From Salinisphaera sp002433465 (GTDB taxonomy: Bacteria > Pseudomonadota > Gammaproteobacteria > Nevskiales > Salinisphaeraceae): a stretch of 34,696 nt of DNA. Shown piece after piece: positions 23,197 through 31,910 of the stretch; positions within the stretch are counted from its first letter, which is position 1, and each line of letters opens with the position of its first letter. The translations under genes and the position numbers were made by a program. The stretch covers positions 1 to 34,696 of the forward strand of contig NZ_APNL01000025.1 of NCBI RefSeq assembly GCF_040361435.1, given 5' to 3'. Below the pieces are notes generated by a model. The model saw only the letters and a program-made list of their open reading frames with translations. It ran no database searches and was not told where the DNA came from.

Positions 23197-24828
23197 ATGC
23201 GTCGATTCACCGCGCTGTACACGCGTCTGGATGCCAGTACCGCGACCAACGACAAGATCGCCGCCATGCGCGACTACTTCGCGTCCGCCCCTGCGGCGGA
23301 TGCGGCCTGGGCCGTGTCGTTTCTGTGCGGCCGGCGTATCAAGCGGCTGATTCCCTCCGCCCGGCTGCGCGAATGGACGGCCGAGGCGATCGACATGCCG
23401 CTCTGGCTGGTCGAGGAAAGCTATTCGGCGGTCGGCGATCTGGCCGAAACCGTCACCCTGCTGCTCGATGAAATCGAAACCGGTGATGCCGGCCTGGATA
23501 TCGCCCTGCACGACTGGGTAGAGCAACGCATTCTGCCGTTGCGCGATCTGGAAGACGACGAGCGCAAGGCCCGAATCATCGGCTTCTGGCGCGAGCTGCC
23601 CACCGATGCGCGCTTCACGCTCAACAAGCTGCTCACCGGCGCGTTTCGCGTGGGCGTGTCGCGGCGGCTGGTCACCCGGGCACTGGCCGAAACGGCCGCT
23701 ATCGAGCCCGCACGGATCGCCCATCGACTGATGGGTCGCTGGCAGCCCACGCCGCAGTTCTTCGAACGCCTGATCGACCCCGAAGATCGCGGCGAGGACG
23801 CTGCCCAGCCGTACCCGTTCTTCCTGGCCTCGCCGATCGAACAGGCGCCGATCGAAGCGATGGCCGATCTGGGCGCGCGCAGCGACTGGCATGCGGAATG
23901 GAAATGGGACGGCATACGCGCCCAGCTCATCCGTCGCCAGGGCCAATGTCATATCTGGTCGCGCGGCGAAGACCTCATGGAAGGGCGTTTTCCCGAGCTC
24001 GAAGCGGCCGCGGCCGATCTGCCCGATGGCTGTGTGCTCGACGGCGAGATTCTGGCCTGGGCCGAGGGCGAGCCGCGGCCGCTGCCGTTTGCGCGCCTGC
24101 AGCGGCGTATCGGCCGGCTCAAGCCGTCGGCGAAGATGCAGGCCAAGCATCCGGTGCGCTTTCTGGCCTACGACCTGATGGAATACGACGGCACCGATAT
24201 TCGCGAGTCGTCGATCGAAGACCGCCGCGCGAAGCTGGCCTCGTTGATCGACGGGCTCGATACCGATGCCCGGATCGCGGTGTCCGCCAACGTCGAATCC
24301 ACCGGCTGGGACGAACTCGCCGCCCTGCGCGAGCGCAGCCGCGAATTCGCCACCGAAGGCTTCGTGCTCAAGCGCGCACACTCGCCGTATCGGGTGGGGC
24401 GCACCCGCGGCGACTGGTGGAAATGGAAGGTCGACCCGTATTCCATCGATGCCGTGCTGCTCTATGCCCAGCCCGGCAGCGGTCGGCGCTCGAACCTGCT
24501 CACCGACTACACCTTCGCGGTCTGGGACGGCGACAATCTGGTGCCCTTCGCAAAAGCCTATTCCGGGCTCACCGACGAAGAGATCGGCCAGGTCGATCAC
24601 TGGATCCGCCGCAATACGCGCGAGCGCTTCGGCCCGGTACGCTCGGTCGAGCCCACCCACGTATTCGAATTGCACTTCGAGGGCATTCAGGCGTCCAACC
24701 GCCACAAGTCCGGCATTGCCGTACGCTTTCCGCGTATCGCGCGCTGGCGACACGACAAGCGTATCGAAGACGCCGACACGCTCGACGGCGTGAAGGCGCT
24801 GCTACCCATCGAGGAACGTATCGAATGA
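23197..24828 (+). CDS. ATP-dependent DNA ligase of the ligase-associated repair cluster
   Basis: A 543-aa ATP-dependent DNA ligase. The N-terminal helical DNA-binding domain (about 1-200) starts MRRFTALYTRLDASTATNDK. The adenylation domain has motif I EWKWDGIR with Lys236 as the AMP acceptor. Motif III/IIIa (FLAYDLMEYDG), motif IV (EGFVLKR) and motif V (WWKWKVDP) follow, and the C-terminal OB fold ends near RFPRIARWRHDK. This is the bacterial type found with Lhr-core helicase and PdeM phosphoesterase, not the Ku-associated LigD. The ATG at 23197 was chosen because family members start right there. The cluster normally also has an MBL-fold exonuclease just before the ligase, and that gene is missing here. 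Confidence 0.93.
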   Translation: MRRFTALYTRLDASTATNDKIAAMRDYFASAPAADAAWAVSFLCGRRIKRLIPSARLREWTAEAIDMPLWLVEESYSAVGDLAETVTLLLDEIETGDAGLDIALHDWVEQRILPLRDLEDDERKARIIGFWRELPTDARFTLNKLLTGAFRVGVSRRLVTRALAETAAIEPARIAHRLMGRWQPTPQFFERLIDPEDRGEDAAQPYPFFLASPIEQAPIEAMADLGARSDWHAEWKWDGIRAQLIRRQGQCHIWSRGEDLMEGRFPELEAAAADLPDGCVLDGEILAWAEGEPRPLPFARLQRRIGRLKPSAKMQAKHPVRFLAYDLMEYDGTDIRESSIEDRRAKLASLIDGLDTDARIAVSANVESTGWDELAALRERSREFATEGFVLKRAHSPYRVGRTRGDWWKWKVDPYSIDAVLLYAQPGSGRRSNLLTDYTFAVWDGDNLVPFAKAYSGLTDEEIGQVDHWIRRNTRERFGPVRSVEPTHVFELHFEGIQASNRHKSGIAVRFPRIARWRHDKRIEDADTLDGVKALLPIEERIE

Positions 24829-24853
24829 GCTGTGCAACTCCGCGGCGGGTGTC

Positions 24854-25159
24854 ATGACCGCACCGCAATCGCCGAATCAGTCGTCCGAGCCCGAACCCAC
24901 GCGAATTCGCTTTGCGGACATGACCTGGCGCGACTATGTGCGTATCGGTCTGGGCGTGTTCTTCTTTCTTTTGGGGATCGCCGGGCTGGTGCTGCCGATT
25001 CTGCAGGGCGTGCTGTTTCTGATTATCTCGGCGATTCTTTTGGCGCCGTATTCGATCTGGGTCCAGAAACAGCTGCGCCGCTTCGAGCGTCGCTTTCCCT
25101 GGGTCGCCGAACAGGCGCGGGCCGTGGCCGCACGCTGGAACCCCGGCAAGCGCGGCTGA
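24854..25159 (+). CDS. Small two-helix membrane protein inside the repair operon
   Basis: A 101-aa protein with a polar N-terminus rich in Pro/Ser/Glu (residues 1-28). A pair of close hydrophobic helices follows (about 31-66, with GLGVFFFLLGIAGLVLPILQG), then a basic amphipathic C-terminus (QKQLRRFERRFPWVAEQARA). It resembles the PGPGW/DUF454-type small membrane proteins but lacks the PGPGW sequence itself; the corresponding site reads LPILQG. It starts 25 nt after the ligase stop and its own TGA is directly followed by the helicase ATG with no gap. It is firmly embedded in the operon. I know of no such protein as a standard member of this cluster. Confidence 0.78.
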   Translation: MTAPQSPNQSSEPEPTRIRFADMTWRDYVRIGLGVFFFLLGIAGLVLPILQGVLFLIISAILLAPYSIWVQKQLRRFERRFPWVAEQARAVAARWNPGKRG

Positions 25160-27634
25160 ATGGGGCCGGCCGAGGCGCGCATCGAGGGCTGGTTCGCCGC
25201 CCGCGACTGGCAGATATTCGATTTCCAGCGCGAGGCCTGGGCAGCCTATGCTGGCGGCGAGTCGGGCCTGATCCATGCACCGACCGGCACCGGCAAGACC
25301 CTGGCGGCCTGGTTCGCCGCACTCGGCGACTGGCTGGCCCGAAGCGACGATCCGAGCGCGACGCCGGGCCTGACCTTGCTATGGATTACGCCGCTGCGCG
25401 CGCTGGCGGCCGATACCACGGCGCATCTGGCCGCAAGCGCGGCCGAACTGGGCCTGAACTGGACCGTCGAGCAGCGCACCGGCGATACCAAAAGCCATAT
25501 CAAGGCCCGCCAGCGCAAGAAGCTGCCGAGTGCGCTGGTCACCACGCCGGAGAGTCTGGCGCTGCTGCTCTCCTATGCCAACCACGAAACGCTGTTCGGC
25601 CAGCTCGACGGCGTGGTGGTCGACGAATGGCACGAACTGTTGTCCACCAAACGCGGCGTACAGCTCGAGCTGGCGCTGGCACGGCTGCGCAGCCTGCGTC
25701 CGAATCTGCGCACCTGGGGGCTGTCGGCGACGCTGGCCAATATCGACGAGGCCGCAGATGCCCTCACCGGCGGCCGCCCCGCGCGCGAAATCCGTGGCCT
25801 GGTCCCGGCCGAAACCCGTATCGACGCGCTCATTCCGGCCACGATCGAACGTTTCCCCTGGGCCGGGCATCTGGGCACACGCCTGGTCGAGCCGGTGATC
25901 GAAGCCCTGGAAGCCGCCGAAACCACGCTGCTGTTCACCAATACCCGCTCCCAGGCCGAGCTGTGGCACCAGGCGCTGCTGCGTGCCCGCCCGGACTGGC
26001 TGGAACGCATCGCCCTGCATCACGGCTCGCTCGATCGCGGCCTGCGAGAACAGGTCGAGGCGATGATCGCCGACGGGCGCCTGGCCTGCGTGGTGGCCAC
26101 TTCAAGCCTCGATCTCGGGGTGGATTTCTCGCCGGTCGATCAGGTCATCCAGATCGGCAGCCCCAAGGGCGTGGCCCGGCTGCTGCAGCGGGCCGGGCGT
26201 TCCGGCCATCGCCCGGGCGCGGCCAGCCGTATTCTGTGTGTGCCCACCCATGCCTTCGAACTGGTCGAGATCGCCGCCGCGAGACGCAAGGCGCTGGCCG
26301 GCGATATTGAAGCGCGCACGCCGCTGACCGGCGCGCTCGACGTGTTGTCCCAGCATATCGTGACCCGTGCACTGGGCAGCACGCGCGAGGGCGGGGCGGA
26401 TGAACACGCGCTGCTCGACGAAGTACGCAGCAGCCGGGCCTATCGCGATCTATCCGATATCGAATGGCAATGGACGCTGGATTTCGTCACCCGCGGCGGC
26501 GCGGCGCTGTCGGCCTATCCCGAGTTTCAGCGCGTCGAGCGCATCGACGGCCGACTGCAGGTAACGGATCGGCGTATCGCCCGTCGTCATCGCATGACCA
26601 TGGGTACGATCACCTCGGATGCGGCCATGAGCGTGCGCTTCATGAAAGGCGGGCGTCTGGGCACGGTCGAAGAGCGCTTCATCGCCCAGCTCAAGCCGGG
26701 CGACGTGTTTTTGTTTTCCGGACGCCTGCTGGAGTTGGTGCGCGTACGCGAACTCACCGCCTACGTGAAAGCGGCCACGCGCAAGAACCGGCAGGTGCCG
26801 CGCTGGGCCGGCGGGCGCATGGCAATCTCCGGCACCCTGGCCGATGCCATCCGTAGCCTGCTGGAAGCCGCCCGCGACAACGATTATCGCGAGCCGGAGC
26901 TGGCCGCGATCCGCGATCTGCTGGAAATCCAGCGTCGCTGGTCGGCGTTGCCGGCCGCCGACGAGCTGCTCATCGAACACGTCACCAGCCGCGAAGGCCG
27001 GCACTGGTTCTTCTATCCGTTTGCCGGCCGGCTGGCGCATGAAGGTCTGTCCGCGCTGGTGGCCTGGCGACTCGCGCGTATTCACAAGGCCTCGTTCCGG
27101 TTTTCGGTCAACGATTACGGCTTCGAACTCGTCACCCGCAACAAGGTCGATTTCAGCCAGGCCGAGCTGCGCGCCGCACTCTCGCCCGACAATCTGGTCG
27201 AGGACCTGCTGGCCTGCCTGAACGCGGCCGAGCTGTCCAAGCGCGCGTTTCGCGATATCGCCCGTATCGCCGGCCTGGTGTTTTCCGGCTACCCGGGCGC
27301 GCACAAGAGCGCGCGTCAGGTACAGGCCTCCAGCGGGCTGGTCTTCGATGTGCTCACCCGCTACGACGCGGGCAATCTGCTGCTCGATCAGGCCCGGCGC
27401 GAAGTGCTGGAACGCGAGCTGGAGTTCAATCGGGTGTCTGCCGCTCTTGAACGCATCGCGGATCAGTCGCTGTGCGTGGCCAACCCGCCGCGGCTTACGC
27501 CGCTGGGTTTTCCGCTCTGGGTCGAGCGGGTGGCCAGCCAGGTGTCGAACGAATCCTGGCGCGACCGGGTCGAGCGCATGACCGTGCAACTGGAAAAAGC
27601 CGCGGATAAGCCGACGAAAGCGGTGCGCAAATGA
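25160..27634 (+). CDS. Lhr-core ligase-associated DEXH helicase
   Basis: An 824-aa superfamily 2 helicase of the Lhr-core type. A Q-motif region FDFQREAW precedes Walker A APTGTGKT (residues 40-47), and the helicase box is DEWH (residues 155-158). SATL (about 193) is motif III. Motifs IV-VI are in the second RecA domain (LLFTNTRSQAE, CVVATSSLDLGVDF, RAGRSGHRPG). The winged-helix and Lhr-specific C-terminal parts follow. The protein unwinds 3' to 5' in characterised homologues and works with the ligase in DNA repair. The ATG at 25160 abuts the small membrane protein stop. The PdeM gene follows after about 150 nt. Confidence 0.92.
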   Translation: MGPAEARIEGWFAARDWQIFDFQREAWAAYAGGESGLIHAPTGTGKTLAAWFAALGDWLARSDDPSATPGLTLLWITPLRALAADTTAHLAASAAELGLNWTVEQRTGDTKSHIKARQRKKLPSALVTTPESLALLLSYANHETLFGQLDGVVVDEWHELLSTKRGVQLELALARLRSLRPNLRTWGLSATLANIDEAADALTGGRPAREIRGLVPAETRIDALIPATIERFPWAGHLGTRLVEPVIEALEAAETTLLFTNTRSQAELWHQALLRARPDWLERIALHHGSLDRGLREQVEAMIADGRLACVVATSSLDLGVDFSPVDQVIQIGSPKGVARLLQRAGRSGHRPGAASRILCVPTHAFELVEIAAARRKALAGDIEARTPLTGALDVLSQHIVTRALGSTREGGADEHALLDEVRSSRAYRDLSDIEWQWTLDFVTRGGAALSAYPEFQRVERIDGRLQVTDRRIARRHRMTMGTITSDAAMSVRFMKGGRLGTVEERFIAQLKPGDVFLFSGRLLELVRVRELTAYVKAATRKNRQVPRWAGGRMAISGTLADAIRSLLEAARDNDYREPELAAIRDLLEIQRRWSALPAADELLIEHVTSREGRHWFFYPFAGRLAHEGLSALVAWRLARIHKASFRFSVNDYGFELVTRNKVDFSQAELRAALSPDNLVEDLLACLNAAELSKRAFRDIARIAGLVFSGYPGAHKSARQVQASSGLVFDVLTRYDAGNLLLDQARREVLERELEFNRVSAALERIADQSLCVANPPRLTPLGFPLWVERVASQVSNESWRDRVERMTVQLEKAADKPTKAVRK

Positions 27635-27780
27635 ACGCAAGACGTGCAAATGCGAAGACGGATAGGAAAGCGCTGAAAGCCGGACCCAACTTCTGCGGGC
27701 CGTTCGCAGACAAGCTGCTCGCTTGAGCGCAGCCGATATCATGGCTTCTTTCGCCGGTATTTGCGGACTGTTGAAACGCC

Positions 27781-28464
27781 ATGTCGCTAAGCGCTGAACG
27801 CCCGCGCGTAAACCATCAGGTCGAGCTGGAACTGGCCGGGGAGCGGCTGTGTCTGCGCGGCGATCACAGCCTGTACTGGCCGGCCCGTTCGACCCTGTTC
27901 GTGGCCGATACCCATTTCGGCAAGGCCGGCGTATTCCGCAAGCAGGGCCTGGGCGTGCCCAGCGGCACGACCGATACGGATCTGGCGCGACTGGGCAGGG
28001 CCCTTGCCGAAACGCAGGCAAAGCGGCTGATCGTGCTGGGCGATTTCGTACATGCGCCGCCTGCCGCGGATACCCCATGGCTGGCCCGCTTTGCCGCCTG
28101 GCGCGAGCAGCATGCGCAGGTGGAGATGATCGTGACCCGCGGCAACCACGACCGCGGTGAGCGCCTGCCTATCGACTGCGACGTGCGCTGGCATGCCGGC
28201 AGCCTGTTCGAGTCGCCTTTCGTGCTACGCCACGAACCCGAGGCAGATGGGCGCGGGCCGGTGCTCGCCGGCCACGTGCACCCGGTGGTTCATCTGGGCG
28301 CGGGCCGCGAACGGCTGCGCGCGCCCGTGTTCTGGCGCCATGCCGACGGCTTGATGCTGCCGGCGTTCTGCAGCTTTGCCGGCGGCCAGCGTATTTCGCC
28401 GGCCGCGGGCGAGCGCGTTTTCGTGCTGGGCGATGGCGATGTGGTCGAGGCAGCCATCGGATAA
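27781..28464 (+). CDS. pdeM: Ligase-associated metallophosphoesterase PdeM
   Basis: A 227-aa calcineurin-like phosphoesterase. The metal-binding motifs are DTHFGK (Asp43, His45), GDFVH (Asp88), GNHD (Asn122-His123-Asp124) and GHVHP (His165, His167). These match the TIGR-type endonuclease/phosphoesterase always found with the ATP-dependent ligase and Lhr-core helicase. Such enzymes trim damaged DNA or RNA ends so ligation can proceed. The gap to the helicase gene (about 146 nt) is longer than usual, so PdeM may have its own promoter; I see no clear -35/-10 pair there. It converges on the DUF2057-like gene. Confidence 0.9.
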   Translation: MSLSAERPRVNHQVELELAGERLCLRGDHSLYWPARSTLFVADTHFGKAGVFRKQGLGVPSGTTDTDLARLGRALAETQAKRLIVLGDFVHAPPAADTPWLARFAAWREQHAQVEMIVTRGNHDRGERLPIDCDVRWHAGSLFESPFVLRHEPEADGRGPVLAGHVHPVVHLGAGRERLRAPVFWRHADGLMLPAFCSFAGGQRISPAAGERVFVLGDGDVVEAAIG

Positions 28465-28492
28465 TCGCCGCCGTTCGAGTTGCCCAGGCCCA

Positions 28493-29176
28493 TTACTGCG
28501 CGCTTTGCTTGCGCCAGGCCTCGAAGCGATCGCGCTCGGCCTGGCTGGCGGTGTTCCACCAATATTTGAGCATCTGCAGCGACTGCGGCGGCGCGTTCTC
28601 CGGCGCCGGCTGCGGCGCGTCCGCGCTGGCGGCCGGGGTCTTGCCCACGGGGGCGAAGACGGTATTGCCGCGGCGGATGGTTTCGATTTCCGGTTCGGCC
28701 ACGGCTACGTCGCCGCTGACGGTATCGCCGCTGGCGCGGTTTTCGATGGTCAGGGTCGGATTGGCGGCAAAGGCTTCACCGGCGCTGGGCGTGGCCGGCC
28801 GGTCGCCGGTGACCGCGTACTGGCTGTTCGCGCGGGCGGTAAAGCTGACGGTGATCGGCTCCGAGAGCACGCGGGCGTAGTCGTCGGTGCGATCCTCGTT
28901 GTTCTGGATCAGATCGAAGTAACGTAAAACGAGTTCGTGCTCGCCGGGCGCAAGCCGCAGGGTCTGGTCGCGACCGTCGAAGGTATAGAAGTTTTCGCGC
29001 AGCACGGTGCCGTCGATCGCCTGCACCTGGAACTGGTAGGGGACGAACAGTTCGGCGCTGGCCGCGCCCGGCTGCGTGCCGGTATCGAGCTGGCGTACCC
29101 CGGCACAGCCGGCCACTGCCATCAGCGCGACCATCAGGCCGGTGCCAAGAATGAAACGAATAGCGAAACGCGACAT
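28493..29176 (-). CDS. DUF2057-like lipoprotein
   Basis: A 227-aa predicted lipoprotein starting at the ATG at 29176, with a GGGGAC-type ribosome binding site. The signal peptide ends AVAGC (Cys24). The mature N-terminal domain (about 40-150) is beta-rich and begins with a loop containing VPYQFQVQAIDGTVL, then LAPGEHELVLRYFDLI, the pattern of the DUF2057/YccT group. A Pro/Ala linker (about 175-205) leads to a helical end QMLKYWWNTASQAERDRFEAWRKQ. The frame is open far upstream, but only this ATG gives a signal peptide. The function of the group is unclear. Confidence 0.8.
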   Translation of the reverse strand: MSRFAIRFILGTGLMVALMAVAGCAGVRQLDTGTQPGAASAELFVPYQFQVQAIDGTVLRENFYTFDGRDQTLRLAPGEHELVLRYFDLIQNNEDRTDDYARVLSEPITVSFTARANSQYAVTGDRPATPSAGEAFAANPTLTIENRASGDTVSGDVAVAEPEIETIRRGNTVFAPVGKTPAASADAPQPAPENAPPQSLQMLKYWWNTASQAERDRFEAWRKQSAQ

Positions 29177-29337
29177 GACAGGTCCCCGGCGCTCGTGAAT
29201 GCAATGGCTGATCGATGCCGCAGTCTGCGGCCGATGCACACCTTGTGCCGTCAATGTGACATTGCGATGACAAATACATGACGACAAGGGCCGCCGCGTT
29301 CGGCCGGTGCGCCTGAGCACATTACGTGCGCTGCAGG

Positions 29338-29343
29338 TAGAAT
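29338..29343 (+). promoter_or_regulatory. -10-like box of djlA
   Basis: TAGAAT lies exactly seven bases before the djlA ATG, as at dusB. A weak TGAGCA (29314-29319) sits 18 bases upstream as a possible -35. No Shine-Dalgarno sequence separates them. Confidence 0.4.
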
Positions 29344-29350
29344 CACGCCC

Positions 29351-30148
29351 ATGCTTATCGCAATGATCATCGGCGCCGTCATCGGCGGCGCCATACTGGG
29401 TTTTCCTGGCGTGTTGCTGGGCGGCGTTCTGGGTTTTGCCGGCGCGCAGATGCTGGCGATGACCCTGCTCAAGGGCGCGCTGGGCACCATACGCGCCCAG
29501 TTTCTGGATTCCACGTTCGCGGTCATGGGCGCGCTGTGCAAGGCCGATGGCCAGGTCACCCGCGACGAGATTCGCGTGGCCGAGGATCTGTTCGCCAAGC
29601 TGCGGCTCAACGACGAGCAGAAGGCGCAGGCACGGGCCTCGTTCAATCGCGGCAAGGCCGACGATTTCGACCTCGACGGCGAGGTCGCACGCTTTCGCAA
29701 GGTCGCGCGCGGCCAGCGTGCGCTGCACCAGATGTTTCTGCAGGTGCAGATTGCCGCGATCGCGGCCGACGGCAAGGTCAGCAACGCCGAGCACGACATG
29801 CTCATGCGCGTGGCCCGTGCGCTGGGCCTGTCGGAAATGGAAATCCGCCAGCTCGAGGCGATGCTCTCCGGCGGCGGGCCCGGTCGCGCCTCCGGCGACG
29901 GCATGGGCTCGAAAGCGGGCGTGGATCCGAAGGAGCAGATCGAACAGGCCTATGCCGTGCTCGGCGTGGATTCCTCGGCCAGCGATAGCGAAGTCAAGAA
30001 AGCCTATCGCCGCCAGATGAGCCAGAACCATCCGGACAAGCTCGCTGCCAAGGGCATGCCCGAGAGCATGCGCGAGATGGCCGAGGAGAAAACGCGCGAG
30101 ATCGGCGCGGCCTACGAGCGTATCTGCGAAGCGCGCGGCATCAACTGA
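29351..30148 (+). CDS. djlA: DnaJ-like membrane co-chaperone DjlA
   Basis: A 265-aa inner-membrane co-chaperone of DnaK. The N-terminal helix is glycine-rich (about 2-30, with GAVIGGAILGFPG), typical of DjlA dimerisation. It is followed by a TerB-like helical domain (about 45-180, LCKADGQVTRDEI and AAIADGKVSNAEH repeats). A short Gly/Ser linker leads to the C-terminal J domain (about 198-265) with the HPD tripeptide at His227-Pro228-Asp229. Length and order match the enteric protein. The ATG at 29351 is preceded by a -10-like TAGAAT seven bases away rather than a ribosome binding site, so the transcript may be leaderless. Confidence 0.93.
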   Translation: MLIAMIIGAVIGGAILGFPGVLLGGVLGFAGAQMLAMTLLKGALGTIRAQFLDSTFAVMGALCKADGQVTRDEIRVAEDLFAKLRLNDEQKAQARASFNRGKADDFDLDGEVARFRKVARGQRALHQMFLQVQIAAIAADGKVSNAEHDMLMRVARALGLSEMEIRQLEAMLSGGGPGRASGDGMGSKAGVDPKEQIEQAYAVLGVDSSASDSEVKKAYRRQMSQNHPDKLAAKGMPESMREMAEEKTREIGAAYERICEARGIN

Positions 30149-30175
30149 TCGACGGCGGCAGGCGGCCAGTCGCGG

Positions 30176-31069
30176 CTAACGCGCAATCGAAAGCCGATCG
30201 ATGAACCACTTCAGTGCGCGCCCGCCGGCGGTGCTTTTCCATAGCAGATAGCACGGGTGCGGCTCGCGCGGGATCGCCAGTTCGCAGGCGACCAGCCGGC
30301 CATCGCGCAGCCGCTCGCTTACCCAGCCGCTCGGGCAGTGGCCCACGCCGAGCCCCTGTTCGATCGCGTCTATCTTGCTGTGCATGCTGGCGACGGTCAG
30401 CCGGGGCTGGCCGTCCAGCAGGCCGGCGCTGCGCGGCGTGAGCGTACGAGCGCTGTCCGCAACCACTACGGCCCGGTGAATACGCAGCGCATCGTCCGCG
30501 AGTGGCTGTGTGTGACCGGCGAGTGGATGATCGGGCGCACAGCAAAACACGAAGTCCACAGCCTTGAACGGCGCACGCTGGATGCCGGTCTTGGTCGGCG
30601 GATCGGCCACGCCAATGGCGAGATCGACGCGGTCTTCGATGAGCGCCTCCCAGGTGCCGCCGAGGATTTCCTCGCGAATGCGAACATCGATCGCCGGATG
30701 GGCGCGATGGAAGTCGGCCAGCGCCGGCCAGAGTTCAGCGGGGGCAATGAGGCCGTTGAGAGCGATGCGCAGCTCCGGCTCCCAGTTGTCGGCCAGCCGC
30801 TGCGCGGCAGCGCCCAGTTCGCGGCTGGCGGTGAGGATACGACGGCCTTCCTCGAGCAGAAGCCGTCCGGCCGGCGTGAGTACGGCGCGATGCCCGCTTC
30901 TATCGAACACGGCGAGGCCAAGATCTGTTTCAAGCTGGCTGATGGTGTAGGAGATGGCCGACGGCACCCGATACAGCGATGCGGCCGCTGCCGCAAAGCT
31001 GCCGTAGCGGTCGATCGCATCCAGCGTTTCCAGTGCTTCGAGCCGAACAGGCAAACCTTGAGCGCTCAC
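30176..31069 (-). CDS. LysR-family transcriptional regulator
   Basis: A 297-aa LysR regulator. The N-terminal winged helix-turn-helix (about 8-66) includes GSFAAAAASLYRVPSAISYTI and LEADLG-like wing residues, then the linker and a periplasmic-binding-like effector domain (about 90-290). The start is a GTG at 31069 with no obvious Shine-Dalgarno. It is divergent from wrbA and the nitroreductase, the usual layout for a LysR and its targets. A T-N11-A palindrome (31085-31097) lies 16 nt upstream. The likely trigger is a quinone, nitroaromatic or other redox-active compound, inferred from the neighbours only. Confidence 0.9.
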   Translation of the reverse strand: MSAQGLPVRLEALETLDAIDRYGSFAAAAASLYRVPSAISYTISQLETDLGLAVFDRSGHRAVLTPAGRLLLEEGRRILTASRELGAAAQRLADNWEPELRIALNGLIAPAELWPALADFHRAHPAIDVRIREEILGGTWEALIEDRVDLAIGVADPPTKTGIQRAPFKAVDFVFCCAPDHPLAGHTQPLADDALRIHRAVVVADSARTLTPRSAGLLDGQPRLTVASMHSKIDAIEQGLGVGHCPSGWVSERLRDGRLVACELAIPREPHPCYLLWKSTAGGRALKWFIDRLSIAR

Positions 31070-31084
31070 GAAAGACGATATCAG

Positions 31085-31097
31085 TCAGAAAATTTGA
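31085..31097. promoter_or_regulatory. Candidate LysR T-N11-A operator
   Basis: TCAGAAAATTTGA has TCA/TGA ends with an AAATTT-like core, in the LysR T-N11-A format. It sits in the 196-bp region between the regulator and wrbA, next to the regulator start. Confidence 0.35.
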
Positions 31098-31265
31098 ATG
31101 AGTATGCCAAAAGGCTTCGCTTTCTTCGCGCGCAGCACGGCTTTATGTTGGCTGCAGTCAAGCCGAGTCGTGTACGGGTGGTTGTCAATCGTGACTCGCG
31201 CCCGGCGACGAGGCCGGTGAGCGGCAAGCGATGCCGCATGTACACGACCTAACAAGGAGTTTGTG

Positions 31266-31868
31266 ATGAAAAAGGTACTGGTGCTTTATTACTCGATGTA
31301 TGGCCATATCGAGACGCTGGCCAACGCGGTCGTGGAGGGCGCCAAGAGCGTCGACGGCGTCGAGGTCACGCTCAAGCGCGTGCCCGAGACCATGAGCGAC
31401 GATGCGCTGGAAGCCGCGGGCGCCAAGATGGATCAATCGGCGCCGGTGGCCGAGCCGGGCGAAATCGCCGACTACGACGCCATCGTGTTCGGCACGCCTA
31501 CGCGCTTTGGCAACATGGCCGGCCAGATGCGCACGTTCCTGGACCAGACCGGCGGCCTTTGGGCCAACGGCAAGCTGGTGAACAAGTTCGGCAGTGTATT
31601 CACATCGAGCGCCACCGGTGCCGGCAACGAAACCACCATCACCTCGTTCTGGAACACGCTGGCACACCACGGCATGTTGATCGTGCCCGTCGACTATGCG
31701 GGTGCACAGGAGCTGTTCGATATTTCCGAACTGCGCGGTGGCTCGCCCTACGGCGCGTCGACCTATGCCGGTGGTGACGGCTCGCGCCAGCCCAGCGACA
31801 AGGAACTCTCGATCGCGCGCTATCAGGGCGAAAAGGTAGCCCGACTGGCCACGGCGCTGAGCCTCTGA
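31266..31868 (+). CDS. wrbA: NAD(P)H:quinone oxidoreductase, WrbA family
   Basis: A 200-aa FMN-dependent quinone reductase that carries out two-electron reduction of quinones and so avoids semiquinone radicals. The flavodoxin-like start is VLVLYYSMYGHIETLA. FMN-contacting loops follow at GTPTRFGNMAGQMRTFLDQTGGLW, TSSATGAGNETT and the C-terminal half (GGSPYGASTYAGGDGSR), which is diagnostic of WrbA. The start is fixed by AAGGAG (31254-31259) six bases before the ATG; a GTG one codon earlier is too close to it. It leads a likely operon with the nitroreductase, 42 nt apart, divergent from the LysR gene. Confidence 0.96.
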   Translation: MKKVLVLYYSMYGHIETLANAVVEGAKSVDGVEVTLKRVPETMSDDALEAAGAKMDQSAPVAEPGEIADYDAIVFGTPTRFGNMAGQMRTFLDQTGGLWANGKLVNKFGSVFTSSATGAGNETTITSFWNTLAHHGMLIVPVDYAGAQELFDISELRGGSPYGASTYAGGDGSRQPSDKELSIARYQGEKVARLATALSL

Positions 31869-31910
31869 CACAGTCGCGACATACGCCGACACAATCGCAA
31901 GGATAGGGGC

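Noticed and set aside
23191..24753. A 520-codon open frame antisense to the DNA ligase
   Set aside because: Low-complexity composition, no domain, and full overlap with the ligase, whose motifs are intact.
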